Of a DNA stretch of 55,052 bases, positions 34,962-43,237 are shown one piece after another. Numbering within the stretch: position 1 is the first letter of the stretch; every line of letters starts with the position of its first letter. The position numbers and the translations under genes are program-made. The stretch covers positions 1-55,052 of IMG/VR virus record IMGVR_UViG_3300044546_001769. One strand, written 5' to 3'. The notes below the pieces were generated by a model that saw only the letters and a list, made by a program, of their open reading frames with translations, made no database searches and was not told the origin of the DNA. The DNA comes from a virus.

Positions 34962-35341
34962 GTTTTTTTGACATTCAAAACAATCTAACAAGCAGCAATG
35001 AATATATTTTCAACGATGAAACATCAAAGGATTATTTGCCTTTTATGATCAATCGCGGAATGAGTAATTTTATTGATTGTGTTATGCACGCGAATGAAAT
35101 GAATCTTCGTTCAAACTTGACGACTAAACAGCAATATGATTATTATCACCATGCTATAACGCCAAAGAAGAAGCGTTTTGCAAAATGGCACAAGCCAGCA
35201 AAGGACGAAACAACCTCACTGATAAGTGAGTACTATAAGTGCAGCATTTCCCTAGCTGAGCAGTATGCCGCACTGTTAAACACTGAGCAACTTGCGCTGA
35301 TTAAATCAAAGCTTGATAAAGGTGGAAAACGCAGTCAATAA
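34958..35341 (+). CDS. 62: Clamp loader small subunit gp62
   Basis: YLPFMINRGMSNFIDCVMHANEMNLRSNLTTKQQYDYYHHAI is the gp62 signature, followed by KKKRFAKWHKP. Shorter than T4 gp62 (127 against 187 aa), as in many relatives. Stabilises the gp44 tetramer. Position between gene 44 and regA is conserved with T4. Confidence 0.9.
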   Translation: MSFFDIQNNLTSSNEYIFNDETSKDYLPFMINRGMSNFIDCVMHANEMNLRSNLTTKQQYDYYHHAITPKKKRFAKWHKPAKDETTSLISEYYKCSISLAEQYAALLNTEQLALIKSKLDKGGKRSQ

Positions 35342-35378
35342 ATAAATCCGTCAAAACAAATTTAAAATAATAAAAATT

Positions 35379-35825
35379 ATGAACGGAAATATTGCTCTTC
35401 CAACTGATACATATAATTGGACAATTGATTCTATTCTTGAAATCAAATTGCCAAATCCTGATGCGTTTTTAAAAATACGTGAAACATTAACACGTATTGG
35501 AGTTGCTTCAAAACAAGAAAAAACTCTTTGGCAGTCCGTACATATTTTACACAAGCGTGGAAATTATTATCTACTCCATTTTAAAGAATTTTTTGGTATT
35601 GATAATAGGGATGCTTATATTACTGTAGAAGATATATGCAGACGTAATACTATTGCAAAATTACTAGAGCAATGGGGTCTTTGTACAATTGTTACAAAAG
35701 AAACATTAATGACAACAAACATGAACAATATTAAGATTGTTCCGTACAAAGAAAAAGGTGATTGGCAGCTAAAGGCAAAATATACTATGAGAAGCCAGCG
35801 TCAATCAGAACAGCATAGCAATTAA
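35379..35825 (+). CDS. regA: Translational repressor RegA
   Basis: The core ILEIKLPNPDAFLKIRETLTRIGVASKQEKTLWQSVHILHKRG and YYLLHFKEFFGID matches T4 RegA closely, including the C-terminal KGDWQLKAKYTM. It has about 17 extra N-terminal residues and a longer tail than T4 (148 against 122 aa). RegA binds A/U-rich start regions of early mRNAs and blocks translation. No strong ribosome binding site precedes it, consistent with low or self-limited translation. Confidence 0.9.
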   Translation: MNGNIALPTDTYNWTIDSILEIKLPNPDAFLKIRETLTRIGVASKQEKTLWQSVHILHKRGNYYLLHFKEFFGIDNRDAYITVEDICRRNTIAKLLEQWGLCTIVTKETLMTTNMNNIKIVPYKEKGDWQLKAKYTMRSQRQSEQHSN

Positions 35826-35843
35826 ACAGAAAGTTAAATACAG

Positions 35844-35945
35844 ATGAAAAAATTATTATCATTTTATGGTGATTTAAAAATGCTTGTAGAAGTTTTACGT
35901 AAACTTCCAAAAGCAATTTTTCTTCCAAATAAAGACGTAAAGTAA
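35844..35945 (+). CDS. Possible 33-aa peptide
   Basis: ATG AAA AAA TTA and onward to TAA encode MKKLLSFYGDLKMLVEVLRKLP and a short basic end. Between regA and a terminator-like hairpin. Only the intact frame and the helical, amphipathic character support it. Confidence 0.35.
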   Translation: MKKLLSFYGDLKMLVEVLRKLPKAIFLPNKDVK

Positions 35946-35981
35946 AATTTTTAGACTGCAGCATTTGCTGGGTCAAACTGA

Positions 35982-36036
35982 ATTTCCAGGCGGTCTGGAA
36001 ATAACAAGGTGCTTTTTGGCCTTGTTTTAATTTTGT
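35982..36036 (+). terminator. Two hairpins and U-rich tail: probable terminator after regA
   Basis: ATTTCCAG-GCGGT-CTGGAAAT (35982-36002) followed by AACAAGG-(10)-CCTTGTT (36003-36026) and then TTAATTTTG. The second is a reasonable intrinsic terminator separating the replication operon from hsp20. The first stem is perfect over 8 bp. Confidence 0.62.
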
Positions 36037-36062
36037 GTCGAAAGAGCAAATAGGAGCTTTAA

Positions 36063-36467
36063 ATGAGTTATATTCTTGATCAAATCTATCGCGATTTTTT
36101 TAATGTTGGCGGTAATATAAAGGATGGGTTTCCATTCTACAATCTTGTAAAAAAAGACGAAAAAACATTTGAAATTCGTCTTGCATTGGCTGGTTACAAT
36201 ATGTCTAACATCGAGGTATTGGTTGATGGAGAGCATCTTGTTATTTCTAGTGCAGGTATTGACGAACGTTCAGAAACATTTGTTCATAAAGGCTATACAG
36301 GAAAACCGTTTGTAAAAAAATTCATTTTGAATTCTGAAGCTGAAGTAAAAGGCGCAGATTTTCAAGACGGTGTTTTGACTGTTTTTGTAGAACGTATTGT
36401 ACCAGAAAAAAACAAAGTACGACAAATTAAAATTAACGGTTTAAAACCTGAAATTCTTAACGGATAA
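36063..36467 (+). CDS. Small heat-shock protein Hsp20
   Basis: An alpha-crystallin domain: FEIRLALAGYNMSNIEVLVDGEHLVISSAG, then KGYTGKPFVKKFILNSEAEVKGADFQDGVLTVFVER. The A-x-F-x-D-G-V-L turn is the family hallmark. 134 aa. Hsp20 homologues are well known in T4-like cyanophages; they may hold virion or replication proteins soluble. Ribosome binding site ATAGGAGC. Confidence 0.88.
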   Translation: MSYILDQIYRDFFNVGGNIKDGFPFYNLVKKDEKTFEIRLALAGYNMSNIEVLVDGEHLVISSAGIDERSETFVHKGYTGKPFVKKFILNSEAEVKGADFQDGVLTVFVERIVPEKNKVRQIKINGLKPEILNG

Positions 36468-36470
36468 ATT

Positions 36471-36686
36471 ATGACAACAATCGAACGCCTGGCAGTATTT
36501 CCTTTTATCGATTTGGGCGACTGGATATTCAGGTGTTCGATATCCAACAAAACAAATATTATGATATTAGCATTCTGCAAAGATACAAGTATCAAGAACA
36601 GAATGCTCTTGCGATTTTTTTCAGATGCCGAAATAGCAAATGCATGGGTTGAAGAATGCAATGCTGGCAAACACATCGAAGATTAA
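36471..36686 (+). CDS. Hypothetical protein, 71 aa
   Basis: Follows hsp20 by 3 bases. Small, with alternating strands (FIDLGDWIFRCSISNKTNIMILAF) and a helix ending in NAWVEECNAGKH. No family recognised. Confidence 0.58.
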   Translation: MTTIERLAVFPFIDLGDWIFRCSISNKTNIMILAFCKDTSIKNRMLLRFFSDAEIANAWVEECNAGKHIED

Positions 36687-36716
36687 TTTTACTTTTATTG
36701 TTTCTTGTGTTATAAT
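36687..36716 (+). promoter_or_regulatory. Early promoter, conserved family
   Basis: TTTTACTTTTATT, then TGTTATAAT (TATAAT 36711-36716). Leader inverted repeat AATTAC-TCTATC-GTAATT spans 36714-36731. Confidence 0.8.
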
Positions 36717-36747
36717 TACTCTATCGTAATTAATAACGGAATTGCAA

Positions 36748-37032
36748 ATGAACTTCCAAAAAATCGAGTGGACCTTAGAAAAAATCGTATCTAACAACGG
36801 ACATGTTTGGATGTACGAGCTTTCGAAAGAAGTACAGTCGTTGGTTGGTAGAAATGTGGCGACTGTTAGTGGTCCACCACCCGAATATGGGAATACTGTA
36901 CCAACAGAGAATAATTCCAAAACTGGTATAATAGAGTTGGTAGAATACAGGAATTCGGAAACATATTTCCTTGTACGTCGCTCAAATGGACAAGCTGATT
37001 GGCGTGCTTCTTACAACACATATTTGGTTTAA
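36748..37032 (+). CDS. Hypothetical protein, 94 aa
   Basis: ATG at 36748 preferred over an in-frame TTG at 36742; ACGGAA is the likely ribosome binding site. The C-terminal part (GIIELVEYRNSETYFLVRRSNGQADWRASYNTYLV) looks like a small beta domain. Unrecognised. Confidence 0.58.
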   Translation: MNFQKIEWTLEKIVSNNGHVWMYELSKEVQSLVGRNVATVSGPPPEYGNTVPTENNSKTGIIELVEYRNSETYFLVRRSNGQADWRASYNTYLV

Positions 37033-37062
37033 TAACCAAACGTCAAAAGTTAGAGAACAATT

Positions 37063-37150
37063 GCGGCGTTAACTCAGCTGGCCGAGAGTAGCAGACTCAT
37101 AATCTGCCGGAGTAATCCCACCGTTGGTTCAAATCCAACACGCCGCACCA
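37063..37150 (+). tRNA. Class II tRNA with CAU anticodon
   Basis: Acceptor GCGGCGT/ACGCCGC, discriminator A and encoded CCA; T8; D stem ACTC/GAGT with GG in the loop; anticodon stem GCAGA/TCTGC with loop CTCATAA (anticodon CAT); T arm GTTGG-TTCAAAT-CCAAC. Between anticodon and T arms is a 15-base variable arm (GGA-GTAA-TCC core), so this is a class II tRNA. CAU would normally mean Met or Ile2, which are class I. Charging identity is therefore unclear: Met, Ile2 or a Leu/Tyr-like identity are all possible. Confidence 0.85.
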
Positions 37151-37157
37151 AAAATTA

Positions 37158-37187
37158 ATTTACTTTTATTCCATTCTAGTGTATAAT
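37158..37187 (+). promoter_or_regulatory. Early promoter of the dexA-43 operon
   Basis: ATTTACTTTTATT, then TATAAT at 37182-37187. The leader has the tight hairpin TTATCG-CAA-CGATAA (37191-37205) just before the ribosome binding site AAGGAT. Confidence 0.82.
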
Positions 37188-37214
37188 AGTTTATCGCAAC
37201 GATAAGGATTTGTT

Positions 37215-37799
37215 ATGTTTTGTTTGGACATCGAAACAGTCGGATTAGAATCAAATTCGGCTGTGCTAAGTTTAGCTATGGCTTATTATGATCCATCAAC
37301 TAAAATCGATTATAAAAAGATTCTTTCTGAAACATTTTTTGTAAAATTTGATCTGAATATTCAATTAAAAGAGTTTGGTCGTACATACACTCAAAGCTCA
37401 TTAGATTGGTGGCGTAAACAATCTGAAGCAGCAAAAATATGTAGTCTGATTCCGTCTGATGAAGATGTTCATCCAAAGCAAGGAATTGCCGATTTGCGAA
37501 AATGGTTTAATGGTTTTCCAGATGCAAAAAAGCAGCTTGTTTGGGTTCGTGGATCTCTTGATCAGCCTGTTGTTGAATCTCTTTTTCGTTCACTTGACGA
37601 AGAACCGCTAGTAATGTACAATGCATGGCGCGATGTTCGAACAGCACTAGATTGCTTTTATCCAAATTCAACGAATGGATATGTCGAAGTAGATCCAGCA
37701 AAATGTTTGAATTATGATCATTATGCTGTTGTAAAACACGATCCACGTCATGATGTTGTTTTTGACTTGTGCCAACTATTTGCAGGAAAAAGTGAATGA
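37215..37799 (+). CDS. dexA: DexA-like 3'-5' exonuclease
   Basis: DnaQ-fold exonuclease: FCLDIETVGLESNSAVLSLAMA holds the DxE motif, and KFDLNIQLKEFGRTYTQSSLDWWRKQSEAAK closely follows T4 DexA. The end VKHDPRHDVVFDLC supplies the last His/Asp of the DEDDh site. 194 aa against 227 in T4. Degrades DNA from 3' ends. ATGA overlap with gene 43. Confidence 0.85.
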   Translation: MFCLDIETVGLESNSAVLSLAMAYYDPSTKIDYKKILSETFFVKFDLNIQLKEFGRTYTQSSLDWWRKQSEAAKICSLIPSDEDVHPKQGIADLRKWFNGFPDAKKQLVWVRGSLDQPVVESLFRSLDEEPLVMYNAWRDVRTALDCFYPNSTNGYVEVDPAKCLNYDHYAVVKHDPRHDVVFDLCQLFAGKSE

Positions 37800-40306
37800 A
37801 ATTTTATACAAACGTAGCAATAATGGGATCTGACGTTCTCGTCAGAGAAATAGTTGACGGAATTCCATCCTTGCGTAAAGACCGTTGGTTCCCAGCAATC
37901 TACGTCAAGGGTCAACCTAAAGATCCGCAAGCATTGTCTGTAAAAACACTGTACGGTGATGATGCATATGAGATGCTTCCTGGTTCTATTCGCGAAACAA
38001 AAGATTTTGTAGAGCAGTACAAAGGTGTTTCTGGTTTTGACATTTACGGACAGTTGAATTATTCATTGCAGTATATGAATCGATATCAGTGTACTGGTTG
38101 GGATTATAAAAAAATCTCAGCATGGTCAATTGACATTGAAACCGCTGTACCAGTAGATGAATCAGGCAAGACATATTTTCCAGATCCAGAAAATGCAGAT
38201 GGAGAGATCCTGCTTATTACACTGTGCAATATGCACAGTGGTCAGTGCTTTACTTGGGGCACAAAGGAATATTCTGGTAAAGATACACATTATACGCTCT
38301 GCGCATCAGAATCACAACTAATACGACTCTTTCTAGAATTTTGGCAGCAGCGACGTCCTGATATTATTACTGGCTGGAACATTTGTGGGTTTGACTTGCC
38401 GTACATTATTAACCGTGCAACACGTATAATTGGAGCTGAATCGATTCAAAAGCTGTCTCCATGGGGCAAAGCTGGTACAAAATCAAAACAGTTTAACGGT
38501 CAAACTGAATGGGATACTCAAATTCTTGGTGTATCTATTCTTGATTATATTGATCTCTACAAAAAATACATTTTCACAAAGCAGGAAAGCTATTCACTAG
38601 GTCATATTGCTCAAGAGGAATTAGGTCATTCTAAAGTTGATCATTCTGAATATGGATCGTTTACGGACTTTTATTCAAAAGCCTGGCCAAAGTTCGTTTT
38701 CTACAACATAATTGATACACTGCTGGTAAAACAGCTAGACGATAAGTTAAAGTTAATTGAATTGGTTTTGACAATTGCATATGAGGCAAAAATCAATTAT
38801 GAGGACGTTGCTTCTCCAGTAAAAACATGGGATGCTATTATAAGCAACTATTGTCTGCAGCAAGGAATTGTTTTACCGCAGCAACGTCGTGAACTTCAAT
38901 CACCACTTGATGGCGCGTATGTTAAAGAACCTAAACCTGGATGGTATAAGAATGTTGTAAGTTTGGACGCTACGTCACTTTATCCAAGTATTATTATGAC
39001 TAACAACATTTCTCCAGAAACATATGTTGGTAAAATTGAAGATTTGGACATTGAAAGTTTTCTAAAGAAACCACAATTAGACGCGTCTGATTCAGTTTGC
39101 ATTACACCTGTTGGTGCAATGTACAGCAAATCTCAACGTGGAATTCTTCCTGTTTTAGTAGAGCATTTTATGACTTCTCGTAAACAGGCAAAAACTGAAA
39201 TGCTACGATTAGAGCAAGAAATAGAAAATACGTCTGATGAAGCATTAAAGAATCAACTCGATCAACGTCGTTCTGCATTTGATAATAAGCAGATGGCAAT
39301 AAAAACGTTGTTAAATTCGCTCTACGGAGCCACGGCAAATCAATATTTTCGATTCTTTAAATGGGAACATGCAGCATCTATTACCCTAACTGGTCAGTTC
39401 GTATTGAGAACTATTGAAAAATTAATTGACGCTGAACTAAATCAGCTGTTTAAAACTGGTTCAGAAAAGTACTTGGTTTATATTGACACGGACTCCCTTT
39501 ATTTTTCGCTTGAACCAGTTATTAAAAAATTCAATATAGATGACAGCAATGCCATTAAAACAATGGAAAGACTTGCAAAGGATAAAATTACTCCAATCGT
39601 TAATAAAATCTGTACAGAATGTTGTGATTACATGCAGTCGTATCAGAATAAGCTCAGCTTTAAACTTGAAGTTGCAGCAAGCAAAGCAGTGTTTTTGGCA
39701 AAAAAGAAGTATGTTCTCAAGGTATTTTCGTCAGAAGGCGTTTCATATACAAAACCAAAATTCAAGGCAAAAGGTCTTGAAATGGTTCGGTCATCAACTC
39801 CACGATATGTACGTGATAAGTTGAAACTTGCATTGGACGTTATATTTGACACAGATGAAAAAGGTGTTCAACAATTTATTAAATCCGTAAAGGATGAATT
39901 CCTTGTGCTGCCTCATGAACAGGTTGCTTTTCCACGTGGCGCTAATAATCTTGCAGAATACTCACACAGTCAGACAATTTATGACAAATCCAAAAGTGTA
40001 CCAATTCAAGTTCGCGCCGCACTTCTTTATAATCACTATCTGAAAAAACACGACGTTGATGGGCAGTATCCGTCTATTGGTGAAGGCGATAAGTTAAAAT
40101 TCATGTACCTAAAGGTGCCTAATAAAATTCGTGAGAATGTTATTGCATTTCCTGCTGATGGCAAGTTGCCCCAAGAATTTGGACTAGAACAGTACATTGA
40201 TTATGAACTGCAATTTGAAAAAACTTTTCTTTCAGCTATGCAATTAATTCTTACATCTATTGGTTGGAAGGCAGAAGAAATTTCAGATCTTTCTGAATTC
40301 TTTTAA
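37796..40306 (+). CDS. 43: DNA polymerase gp43 (family B)
   Basis: Exonuclease motifs SIDIETAVP (about residue 111), GWNICGFDLPYI and YNIIDTLLVKQ. Polymerase motif A SLDATSLYPSIIMTNNISPET (about 388), motif B KTLLNSLYGATANQYFRF (about 502) and motif C VYIDTDSLYF (about 562). 836 aa against 898 in T4. The C-terminal SDLSEFF resembles the clamp-binding peptide. All catalytic Asp residues are present. Confidence 0.97.
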   Translation: MKFYTNVAIMGSDVLVREIVDGIPSLRKDRWFPAIYVKGQPKDPQALSVKTLYGDDAYEMLPGSIRETKDFVEQYKGVSGFDIYGQLNYSLQYMNRYQCTGWDYKKISAWSIDIETAVPVDESGKTYFPDPENADGEILLITLCNMHSGQCFTWGTKEYSGKDTHYTLCASESQLIRLFLEFWQQRRPDIITGWNICGFDLPYIINRATRIIGAESIQKLSPWGKAGTKSKQFNGQTEWDTQILGVSILDYIDLYKKYIFTKQESYSLGHIAQEELGHSKVDHSEYGSFTDFYSKAWPKFVFYNIIDTLLVKQLDDKLKLIELVLTIAYEAKINYEDVASPVKTWDAIISNYCLQQGIVLPQQRRELQSPLDGAYVKEPKPGWYKNVVSLDATSLYPSIIMTNNISPETYVGKIEDLDIESFLKKPQLDASDSVCITPVGAMYSKSQRGILPVLVEHFMTSRKQAKTEMLRLEQEIENTSDEALKNQLDQRRSAFDNKQMAIKTLLNSLYGATANQYFRFFKWEHAASITLTGQFVLRTIEKLIDAELNQLFKTGSEKYLVYIDTDSLYFSLEPVIKKFNIDDSNAIKTMERLAKDKITPIVNKICTECCDYMQSYQNKLSFKLEVAASKAVFLAKKKYVLKVFSSEGVSYTKPKFKAKGLEMVRSSTPRYVRDKLKLALDVIFDTDEKGVQQFIKSVKDEFLVLPHEQVAFPRGANNLAEYSHSQTIYDKSKSVPIQVRAALLYNHYLKKHDVDGQYPSIGEGDKLKFMYLKVPNKIRENVIAFPADGKLPQEFGLEQYIDYELQFEKTFLSAMQLILTSIGWKAEEISDLSEFF

Positions 40307-40341
40307 GTTTATTTTTAGTTTTAATGTGCATAGTGTATAAT
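40307..40341 (+). promoter_or_regulatory. Early promoter of uvsX
   Basis: GTTTATTTTTAGTTTTAAT, then TATAAT at 40336-40341, starting right at the gene 43 stop. TTAAT/ATTAA arms flank the leader containing GTGAGGT. Confidence 0.7.
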
Positions 40342-40366
40342 TAATTTTTTAACGTGAGGTATTAAT

Positions 40367-41440
40367 ATGAGTTTAATGGACAAATTAAAACAGAATTCTA
40401 CTATTAAGGAGACTGCTGTTCTTCAAGAAAGTAAGTTATTTTCAGAAAAGGATTTTTATACTACAGAAATTCCAGCGCTGAACATTGCTTTTTCTGGCCG
40501 TATTGATGGTGGATTTACTTCAGGTCTTACAACAATCAGCGGGCCCAGTAAGCATTTTAAAACGTCCTTTGCACTAATGATGATTAAAACATATCTTAGC
40601 AAATATAAAGACGCGATCTGCTTATTTTATGATAGCGAATTTGGTGCACCCGCAAGTTATTTTTCATCGTTTGGAATTGACAGTTCGCGAATTCTTCATA
40701 CACCTATTACTGACATTGAACAGTTAAAATTTGACTGCATGAAACAGCTTGAAGCAATCAAGCGGTCTGACAGAGTTATTGTTGCAATTGACTCAATCGG
40801 CAATCTTGCTAGTAAAAAAGAAGTTGATGATGCTATGGATGGACGATCTGTTGCAGATATGAGCCGTGCAAAGCAATTAAAATCATTTTTTCGCATGGTG
40901 ACACCACACTTGAATTTAAAAGATATTCCGATGGTGACTGTAAACCATACATATCAGACTCAGGAAATTTATTCCAAAGCAGTTGTAAGTGGCGGAACCG
41001 GAATTTACTATTCAAGTGATACCATCTTCATTATCGGTCGTCAGCAAGAAAAAGACGGAACAGACGTTATTGGATACAACTTTGTTATCAACGTCGAAAA
41101 ATCACGCTTTTCTCGTGAAAAATCCAAAATTCCAGTTACAGTTTATCACAAAGGTGGTATTTCTAAGTGGAGTGGATTAATGGACATTGCTCTCGAAAGC
41201 AAACATGTAATTAAACCGTCAAACGGCTGGTATTCACGTGTTGATGAAAATACTGGCGAAGTTGAAGGTAAAAAATGGCGGCTGGCTGATACAGATACAG
41301 CAGATTTTTGGATGCCAGTACTAAAGAATGTAACATTTCAACAATTCGTAAAAGACCGTTATCAGGTTGCTTCGGGCAGCATTACTAATTTTGAAGATAT
41401 TGACAAAGAAATGGCTGAACTGGAAACTGAGGAAGAATAA
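40367..41440 (+). CDS. uvsX: Recombinase UvsX (RecA-like)
   Basis: Walker A GPSKHFKTSFALM (about residues 59-70), Walker B VIVAIDSIGNLA, then the loop region MSRAKQLKSFFRMVTPHLN and VTVNHTY. 357 aa against 391 in T4. Ends with an acidic tail (EMAELETEEE). Strand exchange for recombination-dependent replication. The next gene starts 1 base after the stop. Confidence 0.95.
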   Translation: MSLMDKLKQNSTIKETAVLQESKLFSEKDFYTTEIPALNIAFSGRIDGGFTSGLTTISGPSKHFKTSFALMMIKTYLSKYKDAICLFYDSEFGAPASYFSSFGIDSSRILHTPITDIEQLKFDCMKQLEAIKRSDRVIVAIDSIGNLASKKEVDDAMDGRSVADMSRAKQLKSFFRMVTPHLNLKDIPMVTVNHTYQTQEIYSKAVVSGGTGIYYSSDTIFIIGRQQEKDGTDVIGYNFVINVEKSRFSREKSKIPVTVYHKGGISKWSGLMDIALESKHVIKPSNGWYSRVDENTGEVEGKKWRLADTDTADFWMPVLKNVTFQQFVKDRYQVASGSITNFEDIDKEMAELETEEE

Positions 41441-41441
41441 A

Positions 41442-41729
41442 ATGATTACATTAAACGACATTAAAGTAGAGCCATATGAAGATAATGAGTATTCTATTAC
41501 GCTGCTGTCAACTGACGACGTTGGTATAAAATACAAATATGGCAAAGTTTCATTTGACGATGCAGAAGACGGCAGTGGTGAAGCCATCATGAATTTTGAT
41601 TATGATATTATTTCTGGAACACCTCGTGATCTTGAAGTTTTCCATAACACAATTGGCAGTGTTTTACAATTAATGATTGAAAATATGATCAAAGACAACT
41701 CAGTTGTATTCGCAGGTGGAACAGATTAA
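41442..41729 (+). CDS. Conserved small protein between uvsX and 41, 95 aa
   Basis: ATG at 41442 rather than the in-frame upstream ATG at 41367, which would sit inside uvsX. Acidic small protein with an aromatic core (GEAIMNFDYDIISGTPRDLEVF) and a C-terminal helix ending KDNSVVFAGGTD. It occupies the T4 gene 40 position; I do not see gp40 similarity. Overlaps gene 41 by one base. Confidence 0.65.
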   Translation: MITLNDIKVEPYEDNEYSITLLSTDDVGIKYKYGKVSFDDAEDGSGEAIMNFDYDIISGTPRDLEVFHNTIGSVLQLMIENMIKDNSVVFAGGTD

Positions 41730-43132
41730 TGAGTCGTATTGAAACTACAATTCTTGGTAATTTGCTGGTTTCAGAAAAGTTTAGTCGAGCAGCACTGCCT
41801 TTCTTAAAGCCTGAATTTTTTCAGGACAAAAGCGATGCAGTGCTGTTTGAAGAAATCACACGATTTTTTCAACGACATAATAAACCAGCAACACGTGAAA
41901 TTCTAAATATTGAAGTATCCAACAGAACAGATCTCTCTGATAAGGAACTTGAAAATACCGAAGCATCTATAAGAGATCTGCCAGACGAGCAAACAAACTT
42001 TGATTGGCTTATTGAGCAAACAGAAGCATTTTGTAAAAAACGAAGTCTCTATCTTGCTATTCTTGACAGCATTAAAATTATCGAAGGTGATAAAAAATCT
42101 TCTTTAACTGAGGAAGCAATTCCTAAACTGTTGCAGGATGCATTGGCTGTTAGTTTCAATAGTGAGGTAGGACATAATTATCTTGAAGATGCTGATGCTC
42201 GTTTTGATGCATATTCACTAGCTGAAGATAAAATACCGTTTGATCTTGATGAACTAAATGAAACTACAAAAGGTGGTATGAGTCGTAAAGCGCTCTATTG
42301 TGTAGCTGCTCAAAGCGGTGGAGGCAAATCTATTTTCATGACTCATACTGCTGCAAGTACTCTACGTCTTGGTAAAAATGTTCTCTACATTACTATGGAA
42401 ATGAGCGAGAATAAAATTGCTGAACGTATTGATGCAAATTTAATGAATATCAAAGTCGATGAAATTAAGAATTTGACAAAAAATGAGTTTGTAAGTCGTG
42501 TTGATCGTATTGCTAAGAAGACTCATGGCAAACTCTACATCAAGGAATATCCAACAGGTGGAGCTCATTCCGGTCATTTTCGCGGTTTGCTTGAAGAGTT
42601 AAAAACAAAACAAAATTTTATTCCTGATCTTGTTATTGTTGACTATCTTGGTATCTGTGCTAGTGCTCGTGTTCGTATGGGCGGAACAGTGAATACATAT
42701 TCATATCTGAAAGCGGTTGCTGAAGAACTTCGCGCGCTAGCCGTTGAGCATAATGTGGCAATTTTAACTGGAGCTCAGTTAAATCGCGGTGGTTATTCTA
42801 ATAGTGATGCTGATATGAGTAGCGTTGCAGATTCAATGGGTATTGTAATGACGTTGGATTTTTTCTTTGCGCTTATAGCAACAGATGAACTTTCAGAAAT
42901 GGATCAAGTACTTGTAAAGGTATTGAAAAATCGTGGTGGAGACTTGCCTAAATTTTTATTGGGTCTAAATAAGTCAAAAATGACTTTCTTCAATCTTGAA
43001 TCTTCAGCTCAAAAAGGACTGTTGCCAATCGCTAACAGTGGAAGTAAGAAACAAAAGCCTGAACCAGACGTTCCTCTATTCGATAAAACACGAACCGGAC
43101 GAGCAGTTTCTGCAGAAGGCTTTAAATTTTAA
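41729..43132 (+). CDS. 41: Replicative helicase gp41 (DnaB-like)
   Basis: N-terminal helical domain, then CVAAQSGGGKSIFMTH (Walker A, Lys200), LYITMEMSENKIAERIDANLM, Walker B DLVIVDYLGIC and the DnaB-type GAQLNRGGYSNSDADMSSVADS. 467 aa against 475 in T4. Unwinds the fork 5' to 3' as a hexamer. No gp61 primase or gp59 loader is visible downstream; instead an accessory island starts. Confidence 0.94.
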   Translation: MSRIETTILGNLLVSEKFSRAALPFLKPEFFQDKSDAVLFEEITRFFQRHNKPATREILNIEVSNRTDLSDKELENTEASIRDLPDEQTNFDWLIEQTEAFCKKRSLYLAILDSIKIIEGDKKSSLTEEAIPKLLQDALAVSFNSEVGHNYLEDADARFDAYSLAEDKIPFDLDELNETTKGGMSRKALYCVAAQSGGGKSIFMTHTAASTLRLGKNVLYITMEMSENKIAERIDANLMNIKVDEIKNLTKNEFVSRVDRIAKKTHGKLYIKEYPTGGAHSGHFRGLLEELKTKQNFIPDLVIVDYLGICASARVRMGGTVNTYSYLKAVAEELRALAVEHNVAILTGAQLNRGGYSNSDADMSSVADSMGIVMTLDFFFALIATDELSEMDQVLVKVLKNRGGDLPKFLLGLNKSKMTFFNLESSAQKGLLPIANSGSKKQKPEPDVPLFDKTRTGRAVSAEGFKF

Positions 43133-43144
43133 AGGAAATTAACA

Positions 43145-43204
43145 ATGATCAGACATTTTTTACGAAAATATATTTTTGGTTGTTTTGATACTACACACTG
43201 TTGA
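43145..43204 (+). CDS. Possible 19-aa peptide
   Basis: AAAGGAAATTAACA precedes ATG, encoding MIRHFLRKYIFGCFDTTHC and TGA. The ribosome binding site is convincing but the frame is too short to judge by itself. Confidence 0.3.
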   Translation: MIRHFLRKYIFGCFDTTHC

Positions 43205-43237
43205 TTTTGTTAAATAGTAAAAACTAAGGAGAAGAAA

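Noticed and set aside
41442-41729. Gene 40 (T4 head-vertex chaperone) by position
   Set aside because: The location between uvsX and 41 fits, but sequence character (acidic, soluble, no membrane segment) gives no support for gp40.
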